The position numbers and the translations under genes are program-made. Below the pieces are notes generated by a model. It did not search any database. It worked only from the letters and a program-made list of their open reading frames with translations, and was not told the origin of the DNA. From Reyranella sp. (lineage in GTDB: Bacteria; Pseudomonadota; Alphaproteobacteria; Reyranellales; Reyranellaceae): a stretch of DNA of 64,000 nucleotides. The DNA is taken from positions 81,903 through 145,902 of the forward strand of contig NZ_JAFKJN010000023.1 in NCBI RefSeq assembly GCF_017305915.1. The letters are read 5' to 3'. This document shows positions 46,197 to 54,078 of the stretch, piece by piece; position 1 is the stretch's first letter, and every line of letters begins with the position of its first letter.

Positions 46197-46320
46197 CCTC
46201 CCCCTTCATAGGGGGAGGTGTCGGCGTCATACGCCGACGGAGGGGTCAGAGGCGGCAAATCGCCGCTCATGACCCCTCCGTCCGCGAAGACGCGGACACC
46301 TCCCCAGATGACTGGGGAGG
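46197..46320. repeat. Array of five nested/tandem hairpins
   Basis: Five stems in a row: CCTCCCCC/GGGGGAGG (46197-46218), GTCGGCGT/ACGCCGAC (46220-46238), GGAGGGGTCA/TGACCCCTCC (46239-46279) enclosing GCGGC/GCCGC, GTCCGCG/CGCGGAC (46280-46297) and CCTCCCCAG/CTGGGGAGG (46299-46320). GAGGTGTC near 46214 also pairs with GACACCTC near 46295, so the whole can fold as a cruciform. It encodes the last residues of the ATPase. Confidence 0.85.
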
Positions 46321-47241
46321 AAGTGCCCTCCACGCCAAACGCACCGCAGCGCCCTCCCCCGGCATCGCCTCGCCGGTGTTCTGGCGAATGACAGTGACGA
46401 GGCCGTCGGCGGTGTCGACCTGGTAGAGCCAGTGATTGCCCTGGAAGATGCGCGTCCTCACCGTCCCGGCGAGGCCCGCGGCGGCGAACGAGATGCGCTC
46501 GGGCCGCACCGTCGCGCCGCTCACCAGGTTGGTCTTGCCGAGGAAGCTCGCGACGAACGGCGTCGCCGGCCGCTCATAGGTTTCGTGCGGCGGGCCGATC
46601 TGCTCGGCGCGGCCGTGGTTCATCACCACGATGCGGTCGGAAAGCGCCATCGCCTCGCCCTGGTCGTGGGTGACCAGGATGGTGGTGGTGCCGACCGTGC
46701 GCTGGATCTGCCGCAACTCGATCTGCATCTCCTCGCGCAGCTTGGCGTCGAGATTGGAGAGCGGCTCGTCGAGCAGCAGGATCTGCGGCCGGATCACCAG
46801 CGCGCGGGCAAGCGCCACGCGCTGCTGCTGGCCGCCGGAAAGCTGCCGTGGGAAGCGGCCGGCAAAGGCGCCGAGGCCGACGAGGTCCAACGTCTCGCCG
46901 ACCCGCTTCGCGCGCTCGGCGGCGGCAACGCCCTGCATCTCGAGGCCGAACGAGACGTTCTCGGCCACCGTCATGTGCGGGAACAGCGCATAGCTCTGGA
47001 AGACGATGCCGAGGCCGCGCTTCGCCGGCTTCACCGCCAGCAGGTCGCGGCCTTCGAGACGGATGCCGCCGCTGGTCGGCTCGACGAAGCCCGCGATCAT
47101 CTGAAGCGTCGTGGTCTTGCCGCAGCCCGAGGGGCCGAGCAGCGACACGAACTCGCCCTTCTCGACCTTCAGCGTCAGCCGGTCGACGGCGACATGGCTG
47201 CCGAAATGCTTTGTGAGCGTGTCGAGCGCGAGGAAGGCCAT
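46267..47241 (-). CDS. Spermidine/putrescine-type ABC ATPase, PotA type
   Basis: 324 residues. Walker A GPSGCGKTT (about 37-45), Q-loop VFQSYALFPHMTV, signature LSGGQQQRVALARAL, Walker B LLLDEPLSNLD, H-loop LVTHDQGEAMALS and a short C-terminal TOBE region (ATVRPERISFAA...TRIFQGNHWLYQVD). Residues from about 305 on (PPQSSGEVSASSRTEGS) come from repeat DNA, so the native C-terminus was probably replaced. The gene precedes the permeases on the same strand. Confidence 0.93.
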   Translation of the reverse strand: MAFLALDTLTKHFGSHVAVDRLTLKVEKGEFVSLLGPSGCGKTTTLQMIAGFVEPTSGGIRLEGRDLLAVKPAKRGLGIVFQSYALFPHMTVAENVSFGLEMQGVAAAERAKRVGETLDLVGLGAFAGRFPRQLSGGQQQRVALARALVIRPQILLLDEPLSNLDAKLREEMQIELRQIQRTVGTTTILVTHDQGEAMALSDRIVVMNHGRAEQIGPPHETYERPATPFVASFLGKTNLVSGATVRPERISFAAAGLAGTVRTRIFQGNHWLYQVDTADGLVTVIRQNTGEAMPGEGAAVRLAWRALPPQSSGEVSASSRTEGS

Positions 47242-47243
47242 GC

Positions 47244-47855
47244 CTAGCTGATGCGATCCGCCGCGCCGCGATGCAGTCGGTAGAAGGAGTCCTGCGGCTG
47301 ATCCATCTTGAGGACGTCGGCCTGCGGCGCCCCGAGGAACAGGCCGCGCAGCACCCGGCCGATGCCGCCGTGGGCGAAGACGGCGACCGGCTTGTCGGCC
47401 GCGAGCGCTACGATGTCGCCGAGCGCGGCCCGCGCCCGCCCCTCCACCATGACGTAGCTCTCGCCGTTGGGCGGGCAGTAGTTCCAGTGATCGAGGCGGC
47501 GCGCCGCCATCTCGCCCGGCCAGCGCGCCTCGATCTCGGTGCCGTTCAGCCCGTCCCAGTCGCCCCAGCTCATCTCGCGCAGGCGATGGTCGTGGCAGGC
47601 GTCGTCGTGGACGAGGCCGGCCGTTTCGGCAGCGATCGCCAGGGTCTCGCGGACGCGGCCGAGCGGGCTCGCCCGCACGATCACGGCGGGCGCCGTATAG
47701 CCGCCGCGCGCCAGCTCCTGCCCGAGCGCCAGGCCCATCGCGCGGGCCTGGGTCCTGCCCATCTCGGTCAGCGGCGAATCGAGGTGACCTTGCGCACGCT
47801 TCTCGGCATTCCAGACGGTCTCGCCATGCCGGAAGAGGTAGATCGGATGCTTCAC
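47244..47855 (-). CDS. Histidine phosphatase (phosphoglycerate mutase-like)
   Basis: 203 residues of the histidine phosphatase superfamily. The phosphohistidine motif is LFRHGETVWN (H10), the partner His is in VAVFAHGGIGRVLRG, and the arginines at RASPLGRVRETL and the E of REMSWGDWDGL are present. Start at GTG 47855, five bases after the receptor stop. It sits between the receptor and the ATPase of one importer, and its substrate could be a phosphorylated intermediate of the same pathway. Confidence 0.88.
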   Translation of the reverse strand: MKHPIYLFRHGETVWNAEKRAQGHLDSPLTEMGRTQARAMGLALGQELARGGYTAPAVIVRASPLGRVRETLAIAAETAGLVHDDACHDHRLREMSWGDWDGLNGTEIEARWPGEMAARRLDHWNYCPPNGESYVMVEGRARAALGDIVALAADKPVAVFAHGGIGRVLRGLFLGAPQADVLKMDQPQDSFYRLHRGAADRIS

Positions 47856-47860
47856 CGCCC

Positions 47861-48883
47861 TTAGCGCTCCACCTCGCGGTTCCAGCGCTTGGTCCACTCG
47901 TCGCGCTTGGCGTTGATGGCGTCCCAATCAGGCGCGATCACCAGCTTGGCGCGCTCGCCGACCGGCGCCATCTTGAGCTCCGGCATGGTGACGTCGACCT
48001 TGGAGTTGACCGGGCCGTTGCCCATCTCCTTGGCCATGCCGGTCTGCACCGATGCCGAGACCAGCGTCTTGATCATCTCGTGCGCCAGCGGATTGACGCT
48101 GGCCTTGGCGACCGGGCAGGCCGAGGCGAGCAGGATCGGCGCGCCCTCCTTCGGATAGATGAAGTCAACCGGGAAGCCGGTGTTGGCGAAGGCCTGGACG
48201 CGGCCGGTGCCCCACACGGCGATCGTGCCTTGCCCCGACTGGAACAGCTCGGTCATCTTGCCGGGCGACGGCTCGTAGGCCAGCACGTTGGGATTGATCT
48301 GCTCCTTCATCACCTTGAAGCCGGGATCGATGTTCTTCTCGCCGCCGCCGTTCATGCGGGCGTACATCATCAGCGTGTAGAGCCCGTAGGTATTGTTGAT
48401 CGGCGGGATCACGAGCTGCTTCTTGAATTTGGCATCCTTGAGGTCGTTCCACGAGGTCGGGGTGGCCCAGCCGCGCTCCTTGAACGCCTTGGTGTTGATC
48501 ATGAAGCCGGTGCCGGTCTGGCCGACCGCGACCGCCTTGTCGCCCTTGAACAGCGCGGCGGGATAGAGCTCGCTCTTGTCCATGCCCTGGATGGCGCTGC
48601 AGAAGCCGAGCTGGATCGCCTGGTACATCACGCCGTCGTCCATGATGGCGACGTCGATCACCTGGTTGCTCTTCTGGGCCTGCAGCTTGGCCAAGGTGTC
48701 GGTCGAGTTGCCGGCGACGTAGTCGATCTTGACGTTGTGCTTCTTCTCGAAGTCCGGGAACACCTTCTCGCGCAGGTGGCTGTCCCAGACGCCGCCATAA
48801 GCCGCGACGGTGAGCTTGCCCTGCGCCAGCGCCGGTCCAGCCAGCAACGCAAATGCCGCCACCGCTCCCAGATACCTCAGCAT
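47861..48883 (-). CDS. Spermidine/putrescine-type ABC substrate-binding protein, PotD-like
   Basis: 340 residues. Signal peptide MLRYLGAVAAFALLAGPALAQG, then KLTVAAYGGVWDSHLREKVFPDFEKKHNVKIDYV, typical of the PotD/F family. NNTYGLYTLMMYARMNGGGEKNIDPGF and PVDFIYPKEGAPILLASACPVAKAS follow. Start at 48883 with AGGAG six bases upstream (48889 ATG has no spacing). Binds a cationic or amino-acid-like ligand in the periplasm. First gene of the importer/oxidase operon. Confidence 0.92.
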   Translation of the reverse strand: MLRYLGAVAAFALLAGPALAQGKLTVAAYGGVWDSHLREKVFPDFEKKHNVKIDYVAGNSTDTLAKLQAQKSNQVIDVAIMDDGVMYQAIQLGFCSAIQGMDKSELYPAALFKGDKAVAVGQTGTGFMINTKAFKERGWATPTSWNDLKDAKFKKQLVIPPINNTYGLYTLMMYARMNGGGEKNIDPGFKVMKEQINPNVLAYEPSPGKMTELFQSGQGTIAVWGTGRVQAFANTGFPVDFIYPKEGAPILLASACPVAKASVNPLAHEMIKTLVSASVQTGMAKEMGNGPVNSKVDVTMPELKMAPVGERAKLVIAPDWDAINAKRDEWTKRWNREVER

Positions 48884-48894
48884 TCCCATCTCCT

Positions 48895-49809
48895 TCAGGT
48901 CCCCTCCGAGGACGATAGCATGAAAGTAAGCTCGTGCTTGTTGTGGTGCAGATGCAAGACTTGCGCCCCGGGCAGTGCCGCGAAGGCCGCCGCCGAGTCG
49001 TGATCGGTCTCGCCCTGGAACTTGATGGTGCAGACGAAGTTCCTGGCGAGGCCCGAGCCGCGCCAGCGCTCGACCAGCCGCAGCAGCCGCGACGGGTAAC
49101 AGACGATGTCGGAGAACAGCCAGTCGACCGGCCCGACGCTCGCCGGCTCGAGCGCGAAGGCGCTCTCGCCGCGCCACTCGACGCCCGGCATCGCCGCGAT
49201 GCGCGGCTCGAGCGGCGCCTTGTCGATCGCCAGCACGTGGGCGCCGAGCTTGGCCAGCACCCAGGTCCAGCCGCCGGGCGACGCGCCGAGATCGAGGCAG
49301 CGCTCGCCCGGCTGCGGCCAGCGGCGGAGCCGGACCAGCGCCTCCCACAGCTTGAGATAGGCTCGATTGGGCGGACCCGATTTATCCTCGACGAGCTGCA
49401 AACAGCCGTTCGGGAAGGGCGACGAGCAGCGCGCCGCGGCCAGCAGCCGATCGGGCGCCAGCAAGGTCCACGCGCCGAGCGGTGCGGTCGGCGCTGCGGC
49501 GGGAAAGACGATCGGCTTGGCCGAGACGTGCGGCAGCCGCTCCTGGATCAGCGCCGCGCGCCGATGGTGCGCCGGCGCGTACATCGCCCAATTGCGCTGG
49601 ATATCGCGCAGCCCTTTGGCCGCCGTGCCGATCGAGGCCACCGGCCACTCGACGCAGTCGTGCCAGATGTTCGCGGCCCAGGCAGCGGGCACGGCCCTGT
49701 CGGCGATCAGCAGCCGGCCGTGCTCGGCCTGCACCGCCACACCGGTCCGCTTCAGCTCCTCCGCGAGCTGGGCCTCGAGGCCGTCAGGCGCCAGATAGGC
49801 CGTAGTCAT
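48895..49809 (-). CDS. FtsJ-type rRNA 2'-O-methyltransferase, RlmM-like
   Basis: 304 residues. SAM motif CLDLGASPGGWTWVLAKLGA (171-190). The K-D-K-E tetrad of 2'-O-methyltransferases is intact: K153 (AYLKLWEA), D234 (FSDIVCYP), K263 (CTIKFQGETD) and E293 (KHELTFM). Layout (N-terminal adaptor about 1-140, FtsJ C-domain) is that of RlmM, which methylates C2498 of 23S rRNA, but it is about 60 residues shorter. Start overlaps the adenine deaminase end by 26 bp. Confidence 0.82.
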   Translation of the reverse strand: MTTAYLAPDGLEAQLAEELKRTGVAVQAEHGRLLIADRAVPAAWAANIWHDCVEWPVASIGTAAKGLRDIQRNWAMYAPAHHRRAALIQERLPHVSAKPIVFPAAAPTAPLGAWTLLAPDRLLAAARCSSPFPNGCLQLVEDKSGPPNRAYLKLWEALVRLRRWPQPGERCLDLGASPGGWTWVLAKLGAHVLAIDKAPLEPRIAAMPGVEWRGESAFALEPASVGPVDWLFSDIVCYPSRLLRLVERWRGSGLARNFVCTIKFQGETDHDSAAAFAALPGAQVLHLHHNKHELTFMLSSSEGT

Positions 49810-50785
49810 CCAGCGCCTCGAGATGCCGCTGCTTGGTCGCCTCGTCGCAGAAGGCGGCGCGGAAGCCGTTGCGCGCCAAGGTCATCGTCTCCTCGCGCGA
49901 CAGCGACAGCGCGGCGAAGTTCTCGTTCATGTAACCGCCGAAATAGGCCGGGTCGTCCGAGTTGATCGTCGCCGTCAGACCCCGATCCAGCATGCGGCGC
50001 AGCGGATGGTCCTTGAGGTCCGGGACGACGCAGAGCCTGAGGTTCGACAGCGGGCAGACGGTGAGCGGCATCCGTTCGCGCGCCAGCCGCGCCGTCAACT
50101 CGGCATCGTCGAGGGCGCGGTTGCCGTGGTCGATGCGCTCGACCTTCAGGAGATCGAGCGCCTCGCGCACGTACCCGGCCGGCCCCTCCTCGCCGGCATG
50201 CGCCACCGCGCGCAGGCCGAGGCCGCGGGCGCGGGCAAAGACGCGCTCGAACAGCCGCGGCGGCCGCCCCTTCTCCGAGGAATCCAGGCCGACGCCGATG
50301 AAGCGGTCGCGCCAGGGCAGCGCCTCGTCGAGCGTGCGTTCGGCATCGGCCTCATCGAGATGGCGCAGGAAGCAGAGGATCAGCGCCGAGGTGATGCCGA
50401 ACCGGCGCTCGGCGTCGACGCGCGCGCGCGTGAGGCCCTCGATCACCGTCTTGAACGGCACACCGCGGCCGGTGTGGCCCTGCGGATCGAAGAATATCTC
50501 GGCATGGCGCACGTTCTGCGCCGCCGCTTTCCGGAAGTAGGCCATCGCCAGGTCGTAAAAGTCCTGCTCGTGCAGCAGCACGCGCATGCCCTCGTAGTAG
50601 AGGTCGAGGAAGTCCTGCAGGTCGGAGAAGCGGTAGGCCGCGCGCAGCGCGTCGATCGAGCCGAAGCGCAGCGCCACCTTGTTGCGCTCGGCGAGCGCCA
50701 TCGTCAGCTCGGGCTCGAGACTGCCCTCGATGTGGATGTGCAGCTCGGCCTTGGGCAGGCCGGCGATGAAAGGGTCGACGTTCAT
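49784..50785 (-). CDS. Adenine deaminase (adenosine deaminase superfamily)
   Basis: 333 residues. Zinc ligands H16 and H18 (ELHIHIEGSLEPEL), H196 and proton donor E199 (AHAGEEGP), H220 and D277/D278 (NSDDPAYFGGY). IFFDPQGHTGRGVPF and LDSSEKGRPPRLF match the adenine-deaminase branch (PA0148 type) better than adenosine deaminases. Converts adenine to hypoxanthine and ammonia in purine salvage. Overlaps the RlmM-like gene by 26 bp. Confidence 0.88.
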   Translation of the reverse strand: MNVDPFIAGLPKAELHIHIEGSLEPELTMALAERNKVALRFGSIDALRAAYRFSDLQDFLDLYYEGMRVLLHEQDFYDLAMAYFRKAAAQNVRHAEIFFDPQGHTGRGVPFKTVIEGLTRARVDAERRFGITSALILCFLRHLDEADAERTLDEALPWRDRFIGVGLDSSEKGRPPRLFERVFARARGLGLRAVAHAGEEGPAGYVREALDLLKVERIDHGNRALDDAELTARLARERMPLTVCPLSNLRLCVVPDLKDHPLRRMLDRGLTATINSDDPAYFGGYMNENFAALSLSREETMTLARNGFRAAFCDEATKQRHLEALDDYGLSGA

Positions 50786-50844
50786 TCCCGCAACCTAGCG
50801 CTTTGGCCGGCGTTCGCCAGAGGGGGCATCAACAGGAGAATCAC

Positions 50845-51198
50845 ATGGCCAGGGAAACGATGGCCCAGCGCAAGACGGCAGGCCGCGTCATGCACGAGTT
50901 CAAGCACGGCGAGCTCAGGAGCGGCCGCAGCGGCAAGGGCGGCACGGTCAAGAGCCGCAAGCAGGCGATCGCGATCGCGCTCAAGGAGGCCGGCGAGTCG
51001 AAGTACGAGAGCCCAAAGAAGAACCGGCGCAATCTCGCCAGGAGCAAGCGCAAGGAAGCGACCGGCCGCACCTCCCAGCAGGAGCGCGAAGGCAGGAGCC
51101 GGGTCGGCGCGGGCGGACGTCGCGCGTCGACCCGCGCGACGGGCGGCAAGAACGCCAAGAGCACGACGCGCCATACGCCCAAGCAGCGCGCGGCGTAG
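50845..51198 (+). CDS. DUF6496 basic protein
   Basis: 117 residues, about a third Lys/Arg. The signature KTAGRVMHEFKHGELRSGRSGKGGTVKSRKQAIAIALKEAGES (about 10-52) matches DUF6496 proteins; the tail is low-complexity basic (KKNRRNLARSKRKEA, STRATGGKNAKSTTRHTPKQRAA). Start at ATG 50845 with AGGAG. May bind nucleic acid; small and histone-like in charge. Function unknown. Solitary gene. Confidence 0.8.
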   Translation: MARETMAQRKTAGRVMHEFKHGELRSGRSGKGGTVKSRKQAIAIALKEAGESKYESPKKNRRNLARSKRKEATGRTSQQEREGRSRVGAGGRRASTRATGGKNAKSTTRHTPKQRAA

Positions 51199-51452
51199 CG
51201 CCACTGCGCCGCTACGTGCGCCCTATTGCGCGACCGGCAACGCACGCGCCCGGTCGAACGGCAAGCGGGCGTCCGGACTGTCGGGTTTCATCGACCGCCT
51301 TTCGGCGCGCAGTGGGGCTCATTTGAGGGCAAGTCCTTCGTATCGGGCCGGCGCTCTTTGACCAAGCGTAGTTTCCACGCGGTTCTGCACGAGAAAAGAA
51401 TGTGTCGTGCGTTTCGTCATGTTGCTAACCTCGCCACAAACGGAGGTCTCGT

Positions 51453-53765
51453 ATGGCGAAGTTCGGCATTGGCGATTCGGTGCGCAGGCTCGAGGATCCG
51501 CGGCTGTTGACCGGCGGCGGCCGCTACACCGACGACACGCGGTTGGGCCAGAAGGCGGCGCGGATGGTCGTCCTGCGCTCGCCCCATGCCCACGCCGACA
51601 TCAGGAAGGTCGACACGGCGGCGGCGAAGAAGGCGCCGGGCGTGCTGGCGATCTTCACCGGCGCCGACGTCGAGAAGGAAGGCTTCGGCGACGTGCCCTG
51701 CCTGGTGCCGCTGGACAACAAGGACGGCACGCCGCGCGCCGACACCAGCCGGCCGATGCTGGCCAAGGACCGCGTGCGCCATGTCGGCGACCCGGTGGCG
51801 CTGGTGGTGGCCGAGACGCTCGACCAGGCCAAGGACGCGGCCGAGCTGATCGAGGTCGACTATGCGCCCCGCGCGCACACGGTCGGCACCTACGAATCGG
51901 TACAGCCCGGCGCGCCGCTGGTCCATGACCACATCAAAGGCAACATCGTCTTCGACTGGGCGATGGGCGACCAGGCGGCGACCGAGGCGGCGTTCAAGAA
52001 GGCCGACCGCACGGTCAGCCTGCGCATCGTCAACCAGCGGCTGGTGGTGAATTCGATGGAGCCGCGCGGCGCGATCTGCGAGCACGACGCCGCGGACGAC
52101 CGCTCGACCCTGTGGGTGTCGTCGCAGGGCGTGCACATGATCCGGCCGGTGGTGGCCGACATGATCCTGAAGATCGGCTCGGCCAAGCTGCGCGTGCGCA
52201 CCGGCGACGTGGGCGGCGGCTTCGGCATGAAGATCTTCGTCCATCCGGAATATCCGATGGTGGTGTGGGCCAGCCGCGCGCTGAAGCGCACGGTGAAGTG
52301 GATCCCCGACCGCCAGGAGGCGTTCCAGTCCGACGTGCAGGGCCGCGACCATGTCTCGATCGCCGAGATGGCGCTCGACAAGGACGCGAAGTTCCTCGGC
52401 TGCCGCATCACGACCTACGCGGCGCTGGGCGCGTACCTCAACCATTTCAGCGTCTTCATCCCGACGCTGGCCGGCAGCTCGATGCTGAACGGCCTGTACC
52501 AGACGCCGGCGGTCTATGTGAACGTCAAGGGCGTCATGACCAACACCGTGCCGACCGACGCCTATCGCGGCGCGGGACGGCCTGAGGCGGCCTACCTGGT
52601 GGAGCGCTTCGTCGACCACATCGCGCGCGAGACCGGGCTGGCGCCGGACGAGATCCGCGCCCGCAACTTCATCAAGCCCAGCCAGCTTCCGTTCAAGACG
52701 GCGCTGGGCGACACTTATGATTCGGGCGACTTCGAAACCGTGATGCGCAAGGGCATGGCCACGGCCGGCTGGGACACCTTCTCGGCGCGCCGCGCGCAAT
52801 CCGCGAAGGCCGGCAAGTGGCGCGGCATCGGCATGGCGACCTATGTCGAGAAGTGCTCGGGCGGCGGGCCGGAGACGGTCAAGGCCCAATTCAACGACGA
52901 CGCGACGATCACGATCTACACCGGGAACCAGACCAACGGCCAAGGGCACGATACCGCACTGCGCCAGATCGCGTCGGCCAAGCTCGGCATCGACGTCGAG
53001 CAGATCAGACTCGTGCAGGGCGACAGTGACGTCGTGCCGGAGGGCTTCACCGGCGGCAGCCGCACCATCGCCATCAACGGCGTGGCGACCATGGGGGTGG
53101 CCGACAAGATCATCGCCAAGGGCAAGCCGCTGGCGGCCGACCTGCTCGAGGCGAGCGCCGCCGACGTCGACTACAAGGACGGATCGTTCCGCATCGTCGG
53201 CACCGACCGCAGCGTCACGCTGTTCGATGTCGCCAAGGCCAACAAGGGCGCGCTCGACGACGAGTTCACGCGCACGCCGGAGGCCGACACCTACCCCAAC
53301 GGCTGCCATGTCTGCGAGCTCGAGATCGATCCCGACACCGCGACGATCGAGATCAAGAACTACTCGGTGATGGACGATTTCGGCATGGCGCTGAACCCGC
53401 TGCTGCTGCAGGGGCAGGTCCATGGCGGCATCGGCCAGGGTGTCGGCCAGGCGCTGACCGAGTCCACGGTCTACGACAAGGACTCAGGCCAGCTCCTGAG
53501 CGGCAGCTTCATGGACTACGCCTTCCCGCGCGCCGACATCGTGCCGAGCGTGAAATTCGACCTGCACAACAGCCCGTGCAAGACCAACCCGCTCGGCGTC
53601 AAGGGCGCCGGCGAGGCGGGCGCCATCGGCGCGCCGCCGGCGGTGATCAACGCCATCGTCGATGCGATCCACGCCCATACCGGCGTGAAGCACATCGACA
53701 TGCCAGTGACCCCCGCCACCCTGTGGGCGGCGATCGCCACCCACAGGACGAAGAAGGCGGCCTAA
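51453..53765 (+). CDS. Molybdenum hydroxylase large subunit, CoxL/XdhB-like
   Basis: 770 residues, xanthine dehydrogenase/CO dehydrogenase large-subunit family. GDSVRRLEDPRLLTGGGRYTDD opens it; GDVGGGFGMKIFVHPEYPMVVWASRAL binds molybdopterin; the active-site loop is AYRGAGRPEA (about 369-378), the non-CODH form II type; the catalytic Glu lies in KGAGEAGAIGAP (about 717-728). Hydroxylates an aromatic or N-heterocyclic compound using Mo-pterin. No FAD or 2Fe-2S partner genes are near. A GGAGG precedes ATG 51453. Confidence 0.92.
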   Translation: MAKFGIGDSVRRLEDPRLLTGGGRYTDDTRLGQKAARMVVLRSPHAHADIRKVDTAAAKKAPGVLAIFTGADVEKEGFGDVPCLVPLDNKDGTPRADTSRPMLAKDRVRHVGDPVALVVAETLDQAKDAAELIEVDYAPRAHTVGTYESVQPGAPLVHDHIKGNIVFDWAMGDQAATEAAFKKADRTVSLRIVNQRLVVNSMEPRGAICEHDAADDRSTLWVSSQGVHMIRPVVADMILKIGSAKLRVRTGDVGGGFGMKIFVHPEYPMVVWASRALKRTVKWIPDRQEAFQSDVQGRDHVSIAEMALDKDAKFLGCRITTYAALGAYLNHFSVFIPTLAGSSMLNGLYQTPAVYVNVKGVMTNTVPTDAYRGAGRPEAAYLVERFVDHIARETGLAPDEIRARNFIKPSQLPFKTALGDTYDSGDFETVMRKGMATAGWDTFSARRAQSAKAGKWRGIGMATYVEKCSGGGPETVKAQFNDDATITIYTGNQTNGQGHDTALRQIASAKLGIDVEQIRLVQGDSDVVPEGFTGGSRTIAINGVATMGVADKIIAKGKPLAADLLEASAADVDYKDGSFRIVGTDRSVTLFDVAKANKGALDDEFTRTPEADTYPNGCHVCELEIDPDTATIEIKNYSVMDDFGMALNPLLLQGQVHGGIGQGVGQALTESTVYDKDSGQLLSGSFMDYAFPRADIVPSVKFDLHNSPCKTNPLGVKGAGEAGAIGAPPAVINAIVDAIHAHTGVKHIDMPVTPATLWAAIATHRTKKAA

Positions 53766-53776
53766 GCCGGCCTAGA

Positions 53777-53986
53777 CTAGTAACGCGGCGTCGTGGCGGC
53801 ACCGACCGCCGCGCCGCCGAGGCCGCCGACGACCGCGCCGCCGAGCGGGCCGATGCCCGTCGCCGAGCCGACCACCGCACCCGCGCCGGCGCCGATCGCG
53901 CCTCCGGTCAGGGCACGCGTGCCCGGGTCACGGCCGCAGGCGGCCAGAGCAAGCAAGCAAGCGACAGCCAGAACAACCTTGTGCAT
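53777..53986 (-). CDS. Glycine-zipper lipoprotein
   Basis: 69 residues. Lipobox VACLLALAACGRD with Cys 17 (LAAC); the mature part is a run of Gly-Ala repeats (GGAIGAGAGAVVGSATGIGPLGG). Such proteins are osmotic- or envelope-stress-related outer membrane lipoproteins (OsmB/YMGG-like). Function not known; converges on the CoxL gene with 11 bp between stops. Confidence 0.78.
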   Translation of the reverse strand: MHKVVLAVACLLALAACGRDPGTRALTGGAIGAGAGAVVGSATGIGPLGGAVVGGLGGAAVGAATTPRY

Positions 53987-54078
53987 GGGGCACTCCCGTA
54001 CGGTTTACGACGGGATGAACGCGGCGCGCCGCCGGAGGTTTCGTCGGACTCGGCGTAATCACCGGGATAAACTGCGGA

